From: JAFIFT01 sp020051095
Lineage (GTDB): Bacteria; Pseudomonadota; Gammaproteobacteria; Legionellales; Legionellaceae
DNA length: 64,000 nt
Assembly (NCBI RefSeq): GCF_964199965.1
Contig: NZ_CAXMZT010000013.1
Coordinates: forward strand, 42,423-106,422
Reading direction: 5' to 3'
Below the pieces are notes generated by a model. The model saw nothing but the letters and a program-made list of their open reading frames with translations, searched no databases and was not told the DNA's origin. Shown piece by piece: positions 11,701-17,901 of the stretch (the stretch's first letter is position 1; every line of letters starts with the position of its first letter). The translations under genes and the position numbers were made by a program.

Positions 11701-14107
11701 GCTCAGTCGCGCATCAGCCTATCCTAGCCAAGCTTGGTATCGCATACCGGCACTCTGTTTAGATAGCGATAATGCCAGCATCCCACAATTGATAGCATTT
11801 CAAACTATCTGGCTGGATATCTGGGAAAACATTGATTCGCACCCAGGAAAATCCATTCATAAGCGCGAATATTTTGAATTAATGGCCAAGCAGCTTCGAA
11901 ATTTGGAGGCGAAAGACGTATCCGATTTAACTTATGATAAGTTTCTTATCCGATGCTATGAACAGCTGATTAAGCGAAACGACACCCACCTCAATAATAT
12001 GACCGAATTCAACATCCTCTTTTCTGATATCGAACGATATGGGTATAAAGCGGTTATGGCATTCACCAATTCAATGGATGCATTCATGAAACATGAATCA
12101 GGCTATCAATTTACCCCCATTGAGATGGTACGCGTATATAACCTATGCCGAGAAGCCAATATCGACCATGCTAAGTTGTGCCATCCAGATTTTCAACATC
12201 TCTTACGCGTCATTTACCAGGAAATGGATGTTGATGATGTAATGTCTGATGAAAAGCGTGATTATTTAGATAGTTTAATCAGACACTTAAGAAATTATGA
12301 TGCCAAAGCTGTATCTGCTTCATCCTATGATACGTTTTTGATGCGATGCTACAAACAAATTATCGATCGCAAAGACTCTCATGAAAACAACCTGACACAG
12401 CTAAACGCCTTGATCTCAGATATTGAGCAATACGGCTATGAGGATATTATCGAATTCACCCAGTCAATGGAAACATTGATGCAAAACGAAAAAGGATACC
12501 AATTCACCCCCATTGAGATGGTTCGCATCTATAAATTATGCCAAGAAGCCAACATCGACCACGCTAAGATTTGTCACCCCGATTTTCAACGGGTCTTACT
12601 AGCAGTGTATCAGGAAATGGCCGTCGATGATGTGCTAACAGACAGTAGAGATATAGCGAATCTGAAAAAATGGCTAGTAGCATTACATGCAATCAATAAC
12701 CCATCGCTTTCTAAGAAGTTATTAGATAGTTTGCAAAGCGCATCAAAGAGGGCAATGTCAACCCAGCATGCACTGACTTTGATGTGGGAGCTCACACAAG
12801 CCGGGATGGATGAAAAACGATTCCAGCGTTATCAAGATACGCTAGTGACGATATGGGAGCGCATAAACAAATCTAGCACTAAACACGATGAAGCGTTATT
12901 CTCATTTGTTCAATATGTCTATCATTTAGTTGAGTTTGACAGAGAAAAACTCGATGCCTTTTATAAAAATAAAAACGGTATTTTGGCAAAAACGCAAGCC
13001 GAACAAGCCAACTTCCTGCTGGAAGACGTCATGGATTTCTCCGAAGATCCCGCTCGCCAAAATAAACGTATATGGCGGACTCGCTTCTTGTTAGATGGTG
13101 TTTTAAAAGAGGTCAAACCTGAATCAGATTCAGTATTTATATGGAATGAACGAAAAAATGACAAATTATTGATCTCCGTCTTTGCCTTTTTTGCAGATGC
13201 CTTTAAAGCCGTATTTGATTTTATCTCTCCTGAAAAAAGACCGACTTCCGAGGAACGGGTGCAAGCTCATCGTCAAGCCATGGATATATCCAATGAAATG
13301 CGCTTAATTGGTAATTTTACCCCGCTTGATTATGAAAGAAACCGAGAATCTTTTAATAACCCCAACCAAATTTCAAATACTGAGTATTTAATAAATAGCG
13401 ATTTGAACAAAGCTTTATCGCGTTATCGAAATAGTTGGTTTCTTGCAGGTGCTCGAAAGTATGAAGCCAAAATCTTAGAGATTGAGCTTAGTGAAAAATA
13501 TAGCACATCTTCGAGGGATGATACTACTTTAATAGGCTATTTAAACCTTTTAAAGCAAGCTAAACTGGATGCCATGCGTAATGATCTACAGGTCAATCAA
13601 TCGAGATGGTTCAAATTAAATCGAAGTGGCCGTAGCCGCTATTATGAAACCTTAAATCAGATGCAAGATATCGTGATGAAACATTGGGCTATGGAGGGGA
13701 TTAATAGGGATGAACCCTTGAACCATCAGCAATTCTTCTTGAGTAGTCCGACTTATCAACAATTTGTCAAAGAAGATTTACATGAACATCTTGAAGTCAT
13801 GGTCGAGGCAATCCAACCTTTTCTAACAAAAGAAGAAAATACCAACCGCTATTTCTTTAAGGACTATCATCAAAGCAAAAACCGGGATATATCGGATTTG
13901 CTGTCATCGATTAGAACCTTGGTAGAAATGGATCCAAACAACATTTCAGCGACGGATTTAAAGCAATTAACTCCGAAACTGGAAAAATGCCATGAATACT
14001 TACCTGGTGAATTACGCGTCGTTATCAATGAAGTATTACAAAGAGCCCAGGCAGTTAAAGAATTACCCAAACCGGATTTGAGTGTGGGGCCTAAACAAGC
14101 GAAATAA
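2726..14107 (+). CDS. giant protein with SecA-like DEAD motor core, putative effector
   Basis: 3793 residues in one uninterrupted frame. The centre carries the SecA ATPase motif series in order: a Walker A of the form G-E-G-K-S at residues 2043-2047, followed by A-A-R-D-L-E (SecA has A-K-R-D); D-E-F-D at 2143-2146 in place of the Walker B; R-M-T-G-S near 2277, matching SecA G-M-T-G-T; and G-G-R-T-A-R-N-G-D-E-G-E at 2497-2508, matching the SecA motif VI region R-G-R-A-G-R-Q-G-D-P-G. Housekeeping SecA is ~900 residues; here the core sits inside ~2000 N-terminal and ~1200 C-terminal residues of mostly helical, solenoid-like sequence. A Gln-rich stretch lies near residue 775-795, and a tandem duplication near 3046-3307. 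There is no signal peptide or clear TM segment. Weak upstream sequence: GAGAAC as RBS and an extended -10 (TGGTATTAT, 2674-2682). It may be a translocated effector using a SecA-type motor on host or bacterial polypeptides. The motor homology is seen; the role is inferred. Confidence 0.85.
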   Translation: MHKDTYPHLFNKFPVDNFEVLIHVLQRDYADLYPIEVMEQYYKQGVPEFTAYIRFFEETFTKVAGKYTEKEIQEAVLALLSEPKSTIKESTFMFPKIKNSVPKPLGFVEKLATGHLSAAEPLSYVDMVRSTSWFIKQGETLAKQPYTVIPLANVTKDSVHNNIALINLHPDPKQTPKWIVMDCRDPSLPVVYCEAPILESEKLLLETKAQVKIPLENYQGGKASLSVSSGYTALAWCMKQVESVCALKLDSDFSALVEEFTFIQPGHIFRGDDITYYTSDYRQFAGEDSGWFSRSSIYSFARAAILGKLGNDTYPINDLSAALPIYNSALSSTKDEQTKLNARSYILGFDNALGKPTESADPKAPQAVRYITEDIDRELVKLTVTDSNPVNIIAITNAYAYYANKNSVPLTWLSQHVERPYSSDDPQDLHYATAMVLAVFRSCAKLSNLQIDLANKYQLDKIETDFILQFMENNPYVCQLTLGVPNKSLENIQDQLIHIFARNRWLKYNGYKPPMFDDFWKNAAFHWLVHLNQTPDVLLDKRENELFKQCVTEMGLHGLDSVLKYLNNEVDRDRIEKIYGKNRPPFFLNCRPPQMKEYLDRLLKHLEIQGYFPFSELGVTFSEENAIQIARLISSINKLNHFEQITLTDCLKNKPKAAEFLHTIALQAKEENWTTLVVIPELHDKENVSSDLAEIRSVYAHLNNIILANQRIQKAKSALKQIEETSNFESQSPDSEESGKSSSKTAETPVDFDKIIKTLQSKNLQQWHIQRGGETQLQLQQQQEIQQVRQLQQEHQRMNVHQVEEAFFEGLISYDNIDKRLGTFFSGFQQEHVVNEKYALLKTGKESLLQGFFHTWVNANPSVQAKHVIRYMTKDAVVELLKHQALMVSGLKLDNLPKGFSLQRSKDGDYILSFKADMDYVYPPNAQTLRTNIREPALEYWEGDFRQFDVDTYLVQKNVIEKQDWLYMAAFAKLQPDRDYTNDYNEFIKRNPHLAVKLGAGSSGLLGALLGNQASVGEKEKVIKHWPIVLQAWQYLGDKGVDAFLKQNPADFDLPPEQVQFFLLSSLSKPLQEFAQHHPMNNQTLKALGQVYYRFGNKGMSLLLSKFSQIESQLGKEFYQCFSQEVLSRCHNFNAFMNSEFFLSIDAMMQQLKGKSNEGARLAWQSTLRNHYTTTDWDNITHLWNAFSSFNQEITRMGLHLEGDEFDNIPPNNMIVLMDRVLDCLRHIPNYDNQSTFLRNLTKWDLSHGGLPYAIVQEKFRYFNQSLLLSNFEQGKPTYAPDLSKIYSWSAVEAPLQMQRALASLNQISKDNFDWLKDEIVTPSAENRHILIMLSNTHFKANAVPTLVSDFRKLPLDFGKTIAKAIHQAVYEKGYSPLDIQWETIQAIAKLDYSRLLTNLPKDANLLLLEAASLLHQKNALNQENVDSLTKAFQALTDAHVDLSQYHSLTAFKLGVIFGITQSDQINQLTTMLDDAKPIVQQEARVLFRHLLSVDFEQTESDSLNNPLHWQALIDCIKAMENDPANTGKHRLALIDKLSDEAGIVFKFSKGGNFRALNDKLTDGPDSLHFFVDHEDRVWHFLKDHIAVKVDEDAQEQLVPIMNFLKQLQINVTYLNEIEPLLAILEKTKPGKYWSAPYFTSLLKALTPDDENSAFPINLMKTVIQEAALKARSMNEIMEEFPKKITEIFSLIQKNTVFTRDEQAMLAQIAMREYEWTEGTSLTSQILATVSGEMFANTREPALAILCQCQNKSELENRYQYCKKMVELPTAEFPKMHQVWSKTMSLWLKTMQGNPQVEELFQNVDAAYQANAKRKAQVLHIIAWSSLDAGLQNNLDHQHELRRKAPKLVEKLAGLNDEELSELALCYPRQPAPRATDIVALLKQQLPFKQALSNFLAHPFTEPRIDYHPLALSRQSDLERMLKEVQVSFGDNQKEISVEDCARLSLVFTYLKELESGQYGVKGCDKSIQQMSQEEIAQFFKTLSQELAQTPNNTILQAQVFALMFEAMGRTTRKYPHLAQQFALIANELFVKSDSRVMQLSVGEGKSHYVAMQAARFAAQGKMVDVCTSKRSLAARDLEDYKSFLDYLGLSSTAIEPKTSHSQYMNHQIHYSTLGDLSLFLDEQNYAGTPIEIPKEKRVGLFDEFDFTRFEEGRKTEYNFARPTGYTPKQLTWFYQSINQFYAKNKDWITEEQKGFISQKVLLAFAKALIKDAGTSENRQHYIGRFIEDPLRMVQYLQSAHEAARLERGVNFTVQEAVITVGEEHYPMREIIPLSTDNQRMTGSTFSAGVHQLLAVRLNTEAQTKNEPQNYHVHPESHILSSQVAAYHMQSLWGHREGYSGTISDVQKQRLYNDEKTVVLHAPTNRAVQRTWHQAKFYKTADARAAEIKDSLLECLAEKKSVLVCCKNDKQVDELQKQLSVLLEPEQLKQLIFYTNEDPRMANDVLADKTRQEGWHGDTKEKGIALVASGFGRGDNTGTEAVFILGTRDFSDLTQKGGRTARNGDEGEVYQFYLTDELEFEEDQYIKRLSKGSKEIQDSLDLVQKTFPNKTDADLLHRVLVLREYCFELDNIVNETYHHGLAQYSGWGMRLLAHIDDPILRNELTTTFSQTMRSLEKIWIDIEAQVDATPQEKQESLSKQFTQQATDYLNEYLKKSTLVVAEPFAMKGTPQPLLNLSIPEHRETREYSAELSLVFTSLTTLPSIDWTDKRINELPEKLNKMAKEPHLVRYLSNEMRHAKSAKAYLDWFDRFYDNWQNPSKNWQKQLKQVLTETVDSDVLEQVNDNRDEFIRLVSGLNPSVQDSVANYLKQGHTASINERANRLRPVLRYLNQFSKTELDKWGKPFIHNADVILDNYADIIAEAQSLPTMPFTHLTLFANLLRRYPNPHSLDNKTLFDRLHKLTAKNPVKQIRILNRCESIVSMLPESQRSLVFHDLVEVISQYMANDDWNTANRLLNDTEKWLGKPRHQERIVKYWLTLAQNVGHLQELKPLLSRASAYPSQAWYRIPALCLDSDNASIPQLIAFQTIWLDIWENIDSHPGKSIHKREYFELMAKQLRNLEAKDVSDLTYDKFLIRCYEQLIKRNDTHLNNMTEFNILFSDIERYGYKAVMAFTNSMDAFMKHESGYQFTPIEMVRVYNLCREANIDHAKLCHPDFQHLLRVIYQEMDVDDVMSDEKRDYLDSLIRHLRNYDAKAVSASSYDTFLMRCYKQIIDRKDSHENNLTQLNALISDIEQYGYEDIIEFTQSMETLMQNEKGYQFTPIEMVRIYKLCQEANIDHAKICHPDFQRVLLAVYQEMAVDDVLTDSRDIANLKKWLVALHAINNPSLSKKLLDSLQSASKRAMSTQHALTLMWELTQAGMDEKRFQRYQDTLVTIWERINKSSTKHDEALFSFVQYVYHLVEFDREKLDAFYKNKNGILAKTQAEQANFLLEDVMDFSEDPARQNKRIWRTRFLLDGVLKEVKPESDSVFIWNERKNDKLLISVFAFFADAFKAVFDFISPEKRPTSEERVQAHRQAMDISNEMRLIGNFTPLDYERNRESFNNPNQISNTEYLINSDLNKALSRYRNSWFLAGARKYEAKILEIELSEKYSTSSRDDTTLIGYLNLLKQAKLDAMRNDLQVNQSRWFKLNRSGRSRYYETLNQMQDIVMKHWAMEGINRDEPLNHQQFFLSSPTYQQFVKEDLHEHLEVMVEAIQPFLTKEENTNRYFFKDYHQSKNRDISDLLSSIRTLVEMDPNNISATDLKQLTPKLEKCHEYLPGELRVVINEVLQRAQAVKELPKPDLSVGPKQAK
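11861..12646 (+). repeat. tandem 393-bp duplication inside the giant gene
   Basis: Two adjacent in-frame units (11861-12253 and 12254-12646), 131 codons each, start with K-R-E-Y-F and K-R-D-Y-L and share long segments such as G-Y-Q-F-T-P-I-E-M-V-R and E-A-N-I-D-H-A-K. The offset is exactly 393 bases at several matched points. DNA has diverged mostly at third positions, so it is an old internal duplication of a helical domain. Confidence 0.85.
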
Positions 14108-14141
14108 TGTCAACCAAATTGCCCTGCTCTGCCTTGGAGAA

Positions 14142-14167
14142 CCTTCTTCCCATCCCTGGGAAGAAGG
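14142..14167. terminator. bidirectional hairpin between convergent genes
   Basis: CCTTCTTCCC (14142-14151) and GGGAAGAAGG (14158-14167) form a perfect 10-bp stem with a 6-base loop between the stop codons of the giant gene and the convergent glycosyltransferase. No T tract follows on either strand. Confidence 0.5.
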
Positions 14168-14199
14168 AATGGCAAAGTAATGAATCCTAGCCTTTAACG

Positions 14200-15693
14200 C
14201 TATCGAGGCTTTGTCGAATTATTAGACGATAAGCCAATTTCCATATCATCAAACTGGTTCGGATGATTGCTAGCTACCCAATTTTGATCGGATTTAGACA
14301 CTACCGGCATATTCATCATTCTATTATTGGTCATCTGTTGAAAATCTGATTTAGTGAGTAAGCCTAATTGACAACATTTATCAAGGTACTGTTCAAATGC
14401 ACGTTTCAAGGTGTTAGGTCCTGCTGACTGATAGATGGTGTAGTATCGTTTTGGGTTTGTCATATCTGGGTCCAAATAATCTGGATAGCGTTTTGCATCC
14501 ATCTTAGTTTTTGGTGTTTCAATTGTCTCGCCATTGACCTTAATCTTATCAGGCAATAAATTTAATCGCTCCTTAAACATACTTTCATTACTGCGAATCA
14601 TCCCTTTTTCTAGGTCTTCTTTTGAAGTAACCTCTCGCAGATGAAGTTCCAGTTCAACCGATATTTTTTGATAAATGTCTTTAATTTCTAATGAATACCT
14701 GGCGAGGTGTTCTGGTGGTTTAAACGTGGACAAAACACTTAACGTCAAGGTGTCATCCTTATCATCAACTAGTTGATCGACGAGTTCCTTAACTAACGGG
14801 TTAAATAATTTTGGATCAATGGGATTGACGCGTTGAGAATCCAATTTTTGATAGTTCTGGATGGAGATATTGATTGCTTCCTGCATCACTTTATGGTTGG
14901 GCGATGCTGCTATAATATCGTTCCCCATTGCGTCAACAAATAGCTCTTGTCTGGATAGTTCGTCATTTTCACCGTTTACCGTTGCAGATACACCGCCAAT
15001 TAAAATGCCATGAGACGGATTATCATTCGTTAATGTCGGTAAACGACTCGCCGTTTCTGAATAACGTTTCTTTGCGTCTTCGTATTTAGAATAGGCCTCC
15101 ATATAGTTAGCGACAAAATTTGGTCGACCCACAAAATCACTATCTTGCGGTTCTTTTGGCTTTTGCGTTTTGGGATCAAACCGCAACGCAGGAAACAGGG
15201 TATCTGTGTCAAAATAATACCCCCCTTCTTGCCTTAAGATTTCATAGCGTAATAAATCGGACGCTGAACCGTAGTTTTTTAAGCCAATGCGCTCCCTATC
15301 CACGTATTGCCAAAAGTCATTGTATTTTTTCTTGGACTGTTGGTTATTATTGTTCGATAGATAAAACGGATCACTTTTCATTGGCTCCTTTAACTCATTA
15401 ATATTTCTAACCTCAATTCCCAAGCTAGACAAATCCTGCTCTAAGCCCATTTTATGCATGGTTTTTCTTATCTTTTTTTGGCTGCTATCATCCATCCAAA
15501 GGTTTAATTGAAAACCGCTTTGTTTTGCAGAAGCAGCTAACGATAGGATGTTTTCAAGATATTTTTCAGGCATTGGGCCACCCAACCATACAAAATGGAT
15601 GGATTTTGGAATGGAGGTATCCTTAATGTTTGATACTATTTTAATCTGCCTATCTTTGGGAATAGGATTTTCATTTTCTAGACTAGGCGGCAT
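14200..15693 (-). CDS. TcdA/TcdB-type DXD glycosyltransferase, putative effector
   Basis: 497 residues. The N-terminus has the classic opening of sugar-binding DXD transferases, I-P-K-S-I-H-F-V-W-L-G-G (residues ~28-39). Residues ~145-168 carry A-S-D-L-L-R-Y-E-I-L followed by G-G-Y-Y-F-D-T-D-T, with the metal/nucleotide-sugar DXD at 162-164. This is the pattern shared by clostridial large toxins (GT44), GT32 and several Legionella effectors. The C-terminal half is helical and unassigned. A TATAAT is seen on the minus strand at 15728-15733 but without a good -35, and the RBS (AGGAA) is 16 bases from the ATG, so expression may need an activator. It is convergent with the giant SecA-like gene. 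It is a better match to the family than the 664 gene, and the two are not close paralogues. Enzyme class is fairly sure; substrate is unknown. Confidence 0.8.
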   Translation of the reverse strand: MPPSLENENPIPKDRQIKIVSNIKDTSIPKSIHFVWLGGPMPEKYLENILSLAASAKQSGFQLNLWMDDSSQKKIRKTMHKMGLEQDLSSLGIEVRNINELKEPMKSDPFYLSNNNNQQSKKKYNDFWQYVDRERIGLKNYGSASDLLRYEILRQEGGYYFDTDTLFPALRFDPKTQKPKEPQDSDFVGRPNFVANYMEAYSKYEDAKKRYSETASRLPTLTNDNPSHGILIGGVSATVNGENDELSRQELFVDAMGNDIIAASPNHKVMQEAINISIQNYQKLDSQRVNPIDPKLFNPLVKELVDQLVDDKDDTLTLSVLSTFKPPEHLARYSLEIKDIYQKISVELELHLREVTSKEDLEKGMIRSNESMFKERLNLLPDKIKVNGETIETPKTKMDAKRYPDYLDPDMTNPKRYYTIYQSAGPNTLKRAFEQYLDKCCQLGLLTKSDFQQMTNNRMMNMPVVSKSDQNWVASNHPNQFDDMEIGLSSNNSTKPR

Positions 15694-15831
15694 AATTGTT
15701 GATCACTTATTCCTGAGCTTTGATCTAATTATAGTGCACGGCAAAGGAGATTCTGTAGCGAATACAACCATGAAATGCTGACAGAGAAAACTGACCCTTG
15801 CGTCGCTTTTTAGATCAAGCACCTTTAATGC

Positions 15832-15858
15832 TTGCAGATTGCTCATAAAAAATATAAT
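15832..15858 (+). promoter_or_regulatory. promoter of the leader/transporter transcript
   Basis: TTGCAG at 15832-15837 and a perfect TATAAT at 15853-15858, spacer 15 (16 if CTTGCA is taken as the -35). Transcription would start near 15865, about 25 bases ahead of the valine-rich leader ORF. Confidence 0.45.
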
Positions 15859-15890
15859 ATAACTTTAGTGTTTATTTTTTATCTATTATT

Positions 15891-15971
15891 ATGTTGCGTT
15901 TTGCAGATTTACTCACAGTGAATGTCGTGGTGGTCGTGGCTCCGAAGGAGTGCGGCAATTTTGCGATGTGA
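15891..15971 (+). CDS. valine-rich attenuator leader peptide (26 aa)
   Basis: ATG at 15891, TGA at 15969-15971. The peptide reads M-L-R-F-A-D-L-L-T-V-N-V-V-V-V-V-A-P followed by K-E-C-G-N-F-A-M. Codons 10 and 12-16 are all valine (GTG AAT GTC GTG GTG GTC GTG), giving six Val in seven codons. This is the arrangement of amino-acid attenuator peptides; the V-V-V-V-V-x-A-P pattern resembles the E. coli ivbL leader. No clear Shine-Dalgarno precedes it, the one weak point. The ORF is embedded in mutually exclusive stem-loops and ends 87 bases before the transporter ATG. The inference is that ribosome stalling on Val codons when charged tRNA-Val is scarce controls the transporter. Confidence 0.75.
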   Translation: MLRFADLLTVNVVVVVAPKECGNFAM

Positions 15972-16055
15972 GACGCAACAACAACCGCACTTCTTACGAA
16001 GTAGCGGTTGGTCTGACTCCATCGGTACTTCAAAAGAAGCGCTAACCAGGAGCCA
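15893..16055 (+). promoter_or_regulatory. attenuator-like leader with alternative stems upstream of the MFS gene
   Basis: Pairings visible by eye: GTTGCGT (15893-15899) with ACGCAAC (15973-15979), closing the leader ORF; AGTGCGG (15949-15955) with CCGCACT (15985-15991), an antiterminator-type 2:3 stem; CAACCGC+ACTTC (15982-15993) with GAAGT+GCGGTTG (15998-16010), a competing 3:4 stem with loop TTAC and one bulged A; and TGGCTCC (15937-15943), which lies on the valine codons and is complementary to GGAGCCA (16049-16055) covering the transporter RBS AGGAG at 16048-16052. The 3:4 stem has no T run, so control may act on translation start or through Rho rather than by an intrinsic terminator. Confidence 0.65.
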
Positions 16056-16058
16056 GCC

Positions 16059-17318
16059 ATGATAAATTCCCTTTCCCTACCCCTGTTATCGAGACTCAAA
16101 CCTTGGTTATTATGGATTTTAGCCGCCAGTTTTTTCTTTTATAAATACTTTATTCAAGTTTCCCCCAGTGTGATGAATGCAGAATTGATGAGCGCTTTTT
16201 CTGTCAAAGGGGCAGGCCTTGGGCATTTGGCAGCCTGTTTTTTTTATGCTTATCTGTTGATGCAAATTCCCGCAGGCATTATTTTGGATAAATATGGCCA
16301 ACGCTTGATGTTATCCGCGGCGTTTTTTGTTTGCGCCGGAGGCACACTCCTGTTTGCCCAATCCCACTCGTTATGGCTTGCCCAACTGAGTCGTTTCATC
16401 ATTGGTCTGAGTGCTGCGTTTTCCGCGTTAATCTGTTTTAAGATGATTTCTGTGTGGTTTCCACCGAAACGATTTGCGCTAATGGCCGGGTTAAGCATGA
16501 GTGTGGCGATGATGGGGGCTATTTTTGCTGAAGCGCCATTGTCTTATTTAATTCAAAAAAGCAACTGGCGAGAAGCGCTTTCCATTGTCGCTATTCCAGG
16601 TTTTTTACTGTCTGTGATCGTATTTTTTCTCTATCCACGTACCGCTGCAACCCCAAGTCAACCAGTCAATCATGACACACCTTCCCTCGCCATGCTAAAA
16701 AAGGTCTGCCAAAATCGTCAAACTTGGTTACTATCCCTTTATAGTGGCCTTGCCTTTGCACCCGTCTCTGCATTTGGTGGGTTATGGGGAGTATCGTTTC
16801 TGCAAAAAGCCTATGGCCTCAATCCATTAAGCGCAGCCCATTGCATGTCGTTACTTTTTATAGGCTTTGCCTTAGGCTGCCCGCTAAGCGGATGGCTATC
16901 GGATAGGATGCAAAAGCGAAAACCATTAATGGGTCTTGGCACATTGATTGCGTTTATTACCTTAAATTTAGTCTTATTTTGTCCCTTATCTATTTGGGCG
17001 CTAAAGGCAATGTTGATTCTATTTGGCCTTGGCGCGAGTTGCTTCTTTTTATGCTTTACCATGATTAAAGAAATCAACCCAATCATGCTAGCAGGCACCG
17101 TCTTGGGTTTTATGAATAGCTTTGATTCATTGTGGGAAGCATTGACTGAGCCACTGGTTGGAAAGATCATGGATATGCGATGGGATGGGTTTATGCAACA
17201 AGGCGCACCGGTGTTTTCCTTACAAGATTACCATAGTGGATTGCTCATTCTATCGGTCTATTTGACCATCGCGCTGGCTCTCTGGTGCTTTCTTAAAGAA
17301 AGTTATCAATCGGATTAA
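16059..17318 (+). CDS. MFS nutrient transporter, Pht family type, probable valine uptake
   Basis: 419 residues with about 12 hydrophobic helices and the MFS loop motif after TM2 (I-L-D-K-Y-G-Q-R, residues ~73-80). Overall it resembles the phagosomal transporter (Pht) family that Legionella and Coxiella use to import amino acids and nucleosides from the vacuole. In L. pneumophila, PhtJ is the family member linked to valine acquisition. AGGAG at 16048-16052 is 6 bases before the ATG. The valine-coded leader peptide just upstream points to valine (or branched-chain amino acids) as the substrate or signal, an unusually direct clue for an MFS permease. It is followed by smpB with its own promoter. 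The MFS call is firm; Pht membership and valine are inference. Confidence 0.85.
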   Translation: MINSLSLPLLSRLKPWLLWILAASFFFYKYFIQVSPSVMNAELMSAFSVKGAGLGHLAACFFYAYLLMQIPAGIILDKYGQRLMLSAAFFVCAGGTLLFAQSHSLWLAQLSRFIIGLSAAFSALICFKMISVWFPPKRFALMAGLSMSVAMMGAIFAEAPLSYLIQKSNWREALSIVAIPGFLLSVIVFFLYPRTAATPSQPVNHDTPSLAMLKKVCQNRQTWLLSLYSGLAFAPVSAFGGLWGVSFLQKAYGLNPLSAAHCMSLLFIGFALGCPLSGWLSDRMQKRKPLMGLGTLIAFITLNLVLFCPLSIWALKAMLILFGLGASCFFLCFTMIKEINPIMLAGTVLGFMNSFDSLWEALTEPLVGKIMDMRWDGFMQQGAPVFSLQDYHSGLLILSVYLTIALALWCFLKESYQSD

Positions 17319-17328
17319 TTGGCTATAT

Positions 17329-17357
17329 TTGCCAATTATCAACAACATCTCTATAAT
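17329..17357 (+). promoter_or_regulatory. sigma70 promoter of smpB
   Basis: TTGCCA at 17329-17334, spacer 17, TATAAT at 17352-17357; start expected near 17364, 23 bases before the smpB ATG. It overlaps the arm of a small hairpin (ATTGGC ... GCCAAT) after the transporter stop. Confidence 0.65.
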
Positions 17358-17386
17358 CTCTTCCCAATTGTTTATAGAGAATTGCC

Positions 17387-17857
17387 ATGGCAAGCAAACA
17401 AAAAGCTGAAAGTGCAACGATTATCGTTAATAAAAAAGCACGATTTGACTATTTTATCGAGCAAGATTATCAAGCCGGGCTTGCCTTAGAAGGTTGGGAA
17501 GTGAAAAGTCTGCGGGCTGGAAAAGTCAACATCTCGGACGCCCATGTGATCATCAAACGGGGGGAGGCGTTTTTGTTTGGCTGCCAGATTCAACCATTAC
17601 CCACCGCATCCACCCACGATACGCCCGATCCGACCCGCACACGAAAGCTTCTGATGCATCGCAAAGAAATCAATCAGCTCATCGGCGCTGTCGAACGCAA
17701 AGGGTATACCGTTGTGCCATTGAAATTATATTGGGCCAATAACCGAGTCAAATGCCAAATTGCCTTAGCCAAAGGTAAAAAGACCCATGATAAGCGTGAA
17801 ACCAGTAAAGAACGTGATTGGCAGCGTAGTAAAGCGAGGATAATGAAACCATCTTAA
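17387..17857 (+). CDS. smpB: SsrA-binding protein SmpB
   Basis: 156 residues, the usual SmpB length. Recognised by A-R-F-D-Y-F-I-E near the start, the G-W-E-V-K-S-L-R-A-G-K segment (~residues 36-46), the strand with H-D-T-P-D-P-T-R-T-R-K-L-L-M-H, P-L-K-L-Y-W followed by V-K-C (~118), and the basic tail with K-K-T-H-D-K-R-E and D-W-Q-R. SmpB binds tmRNA (SsrA) and delivers it to ribosomes stalled on non-stop mRNA; the basic C-terminal tail enters the empty mRNA channel. It has its own strong promoter. No ssrA gene is seen in the window. Confidence 0.97.
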   Translation: MASKQKAESATIIVNKKARFDYFIEQDYQAGLALEGWEVKSLRAGKVNISDAHVIIKRGEAFLFGCQIQPLPTASTHDTPDPTRTRKLLMHRKEINQLIGAVERKGYTVVPLKLYWANNRVKCQIALAKGKKTHDKRETSKERDWQRSKARIMKPS

Positions 17858-17901
17858 GGGTGTGATACCTTCTTGTATATAACCATTTAAAAGGAATTAA
17901 T

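Noticed and set aside
14142..14167. Hairpin as a strong intrinsic terminator
   Set aside because: The stem is perfect but no T tract follows on either strand, so it is listed only as a hairpin with moderate confidence.
15872..16099. Minus-strand ORF across the transporter leader
   Set aside because: It overlaps promoter, leader ORF and stem structures of the plus-strand transcript and has no family resemblance or RBS.
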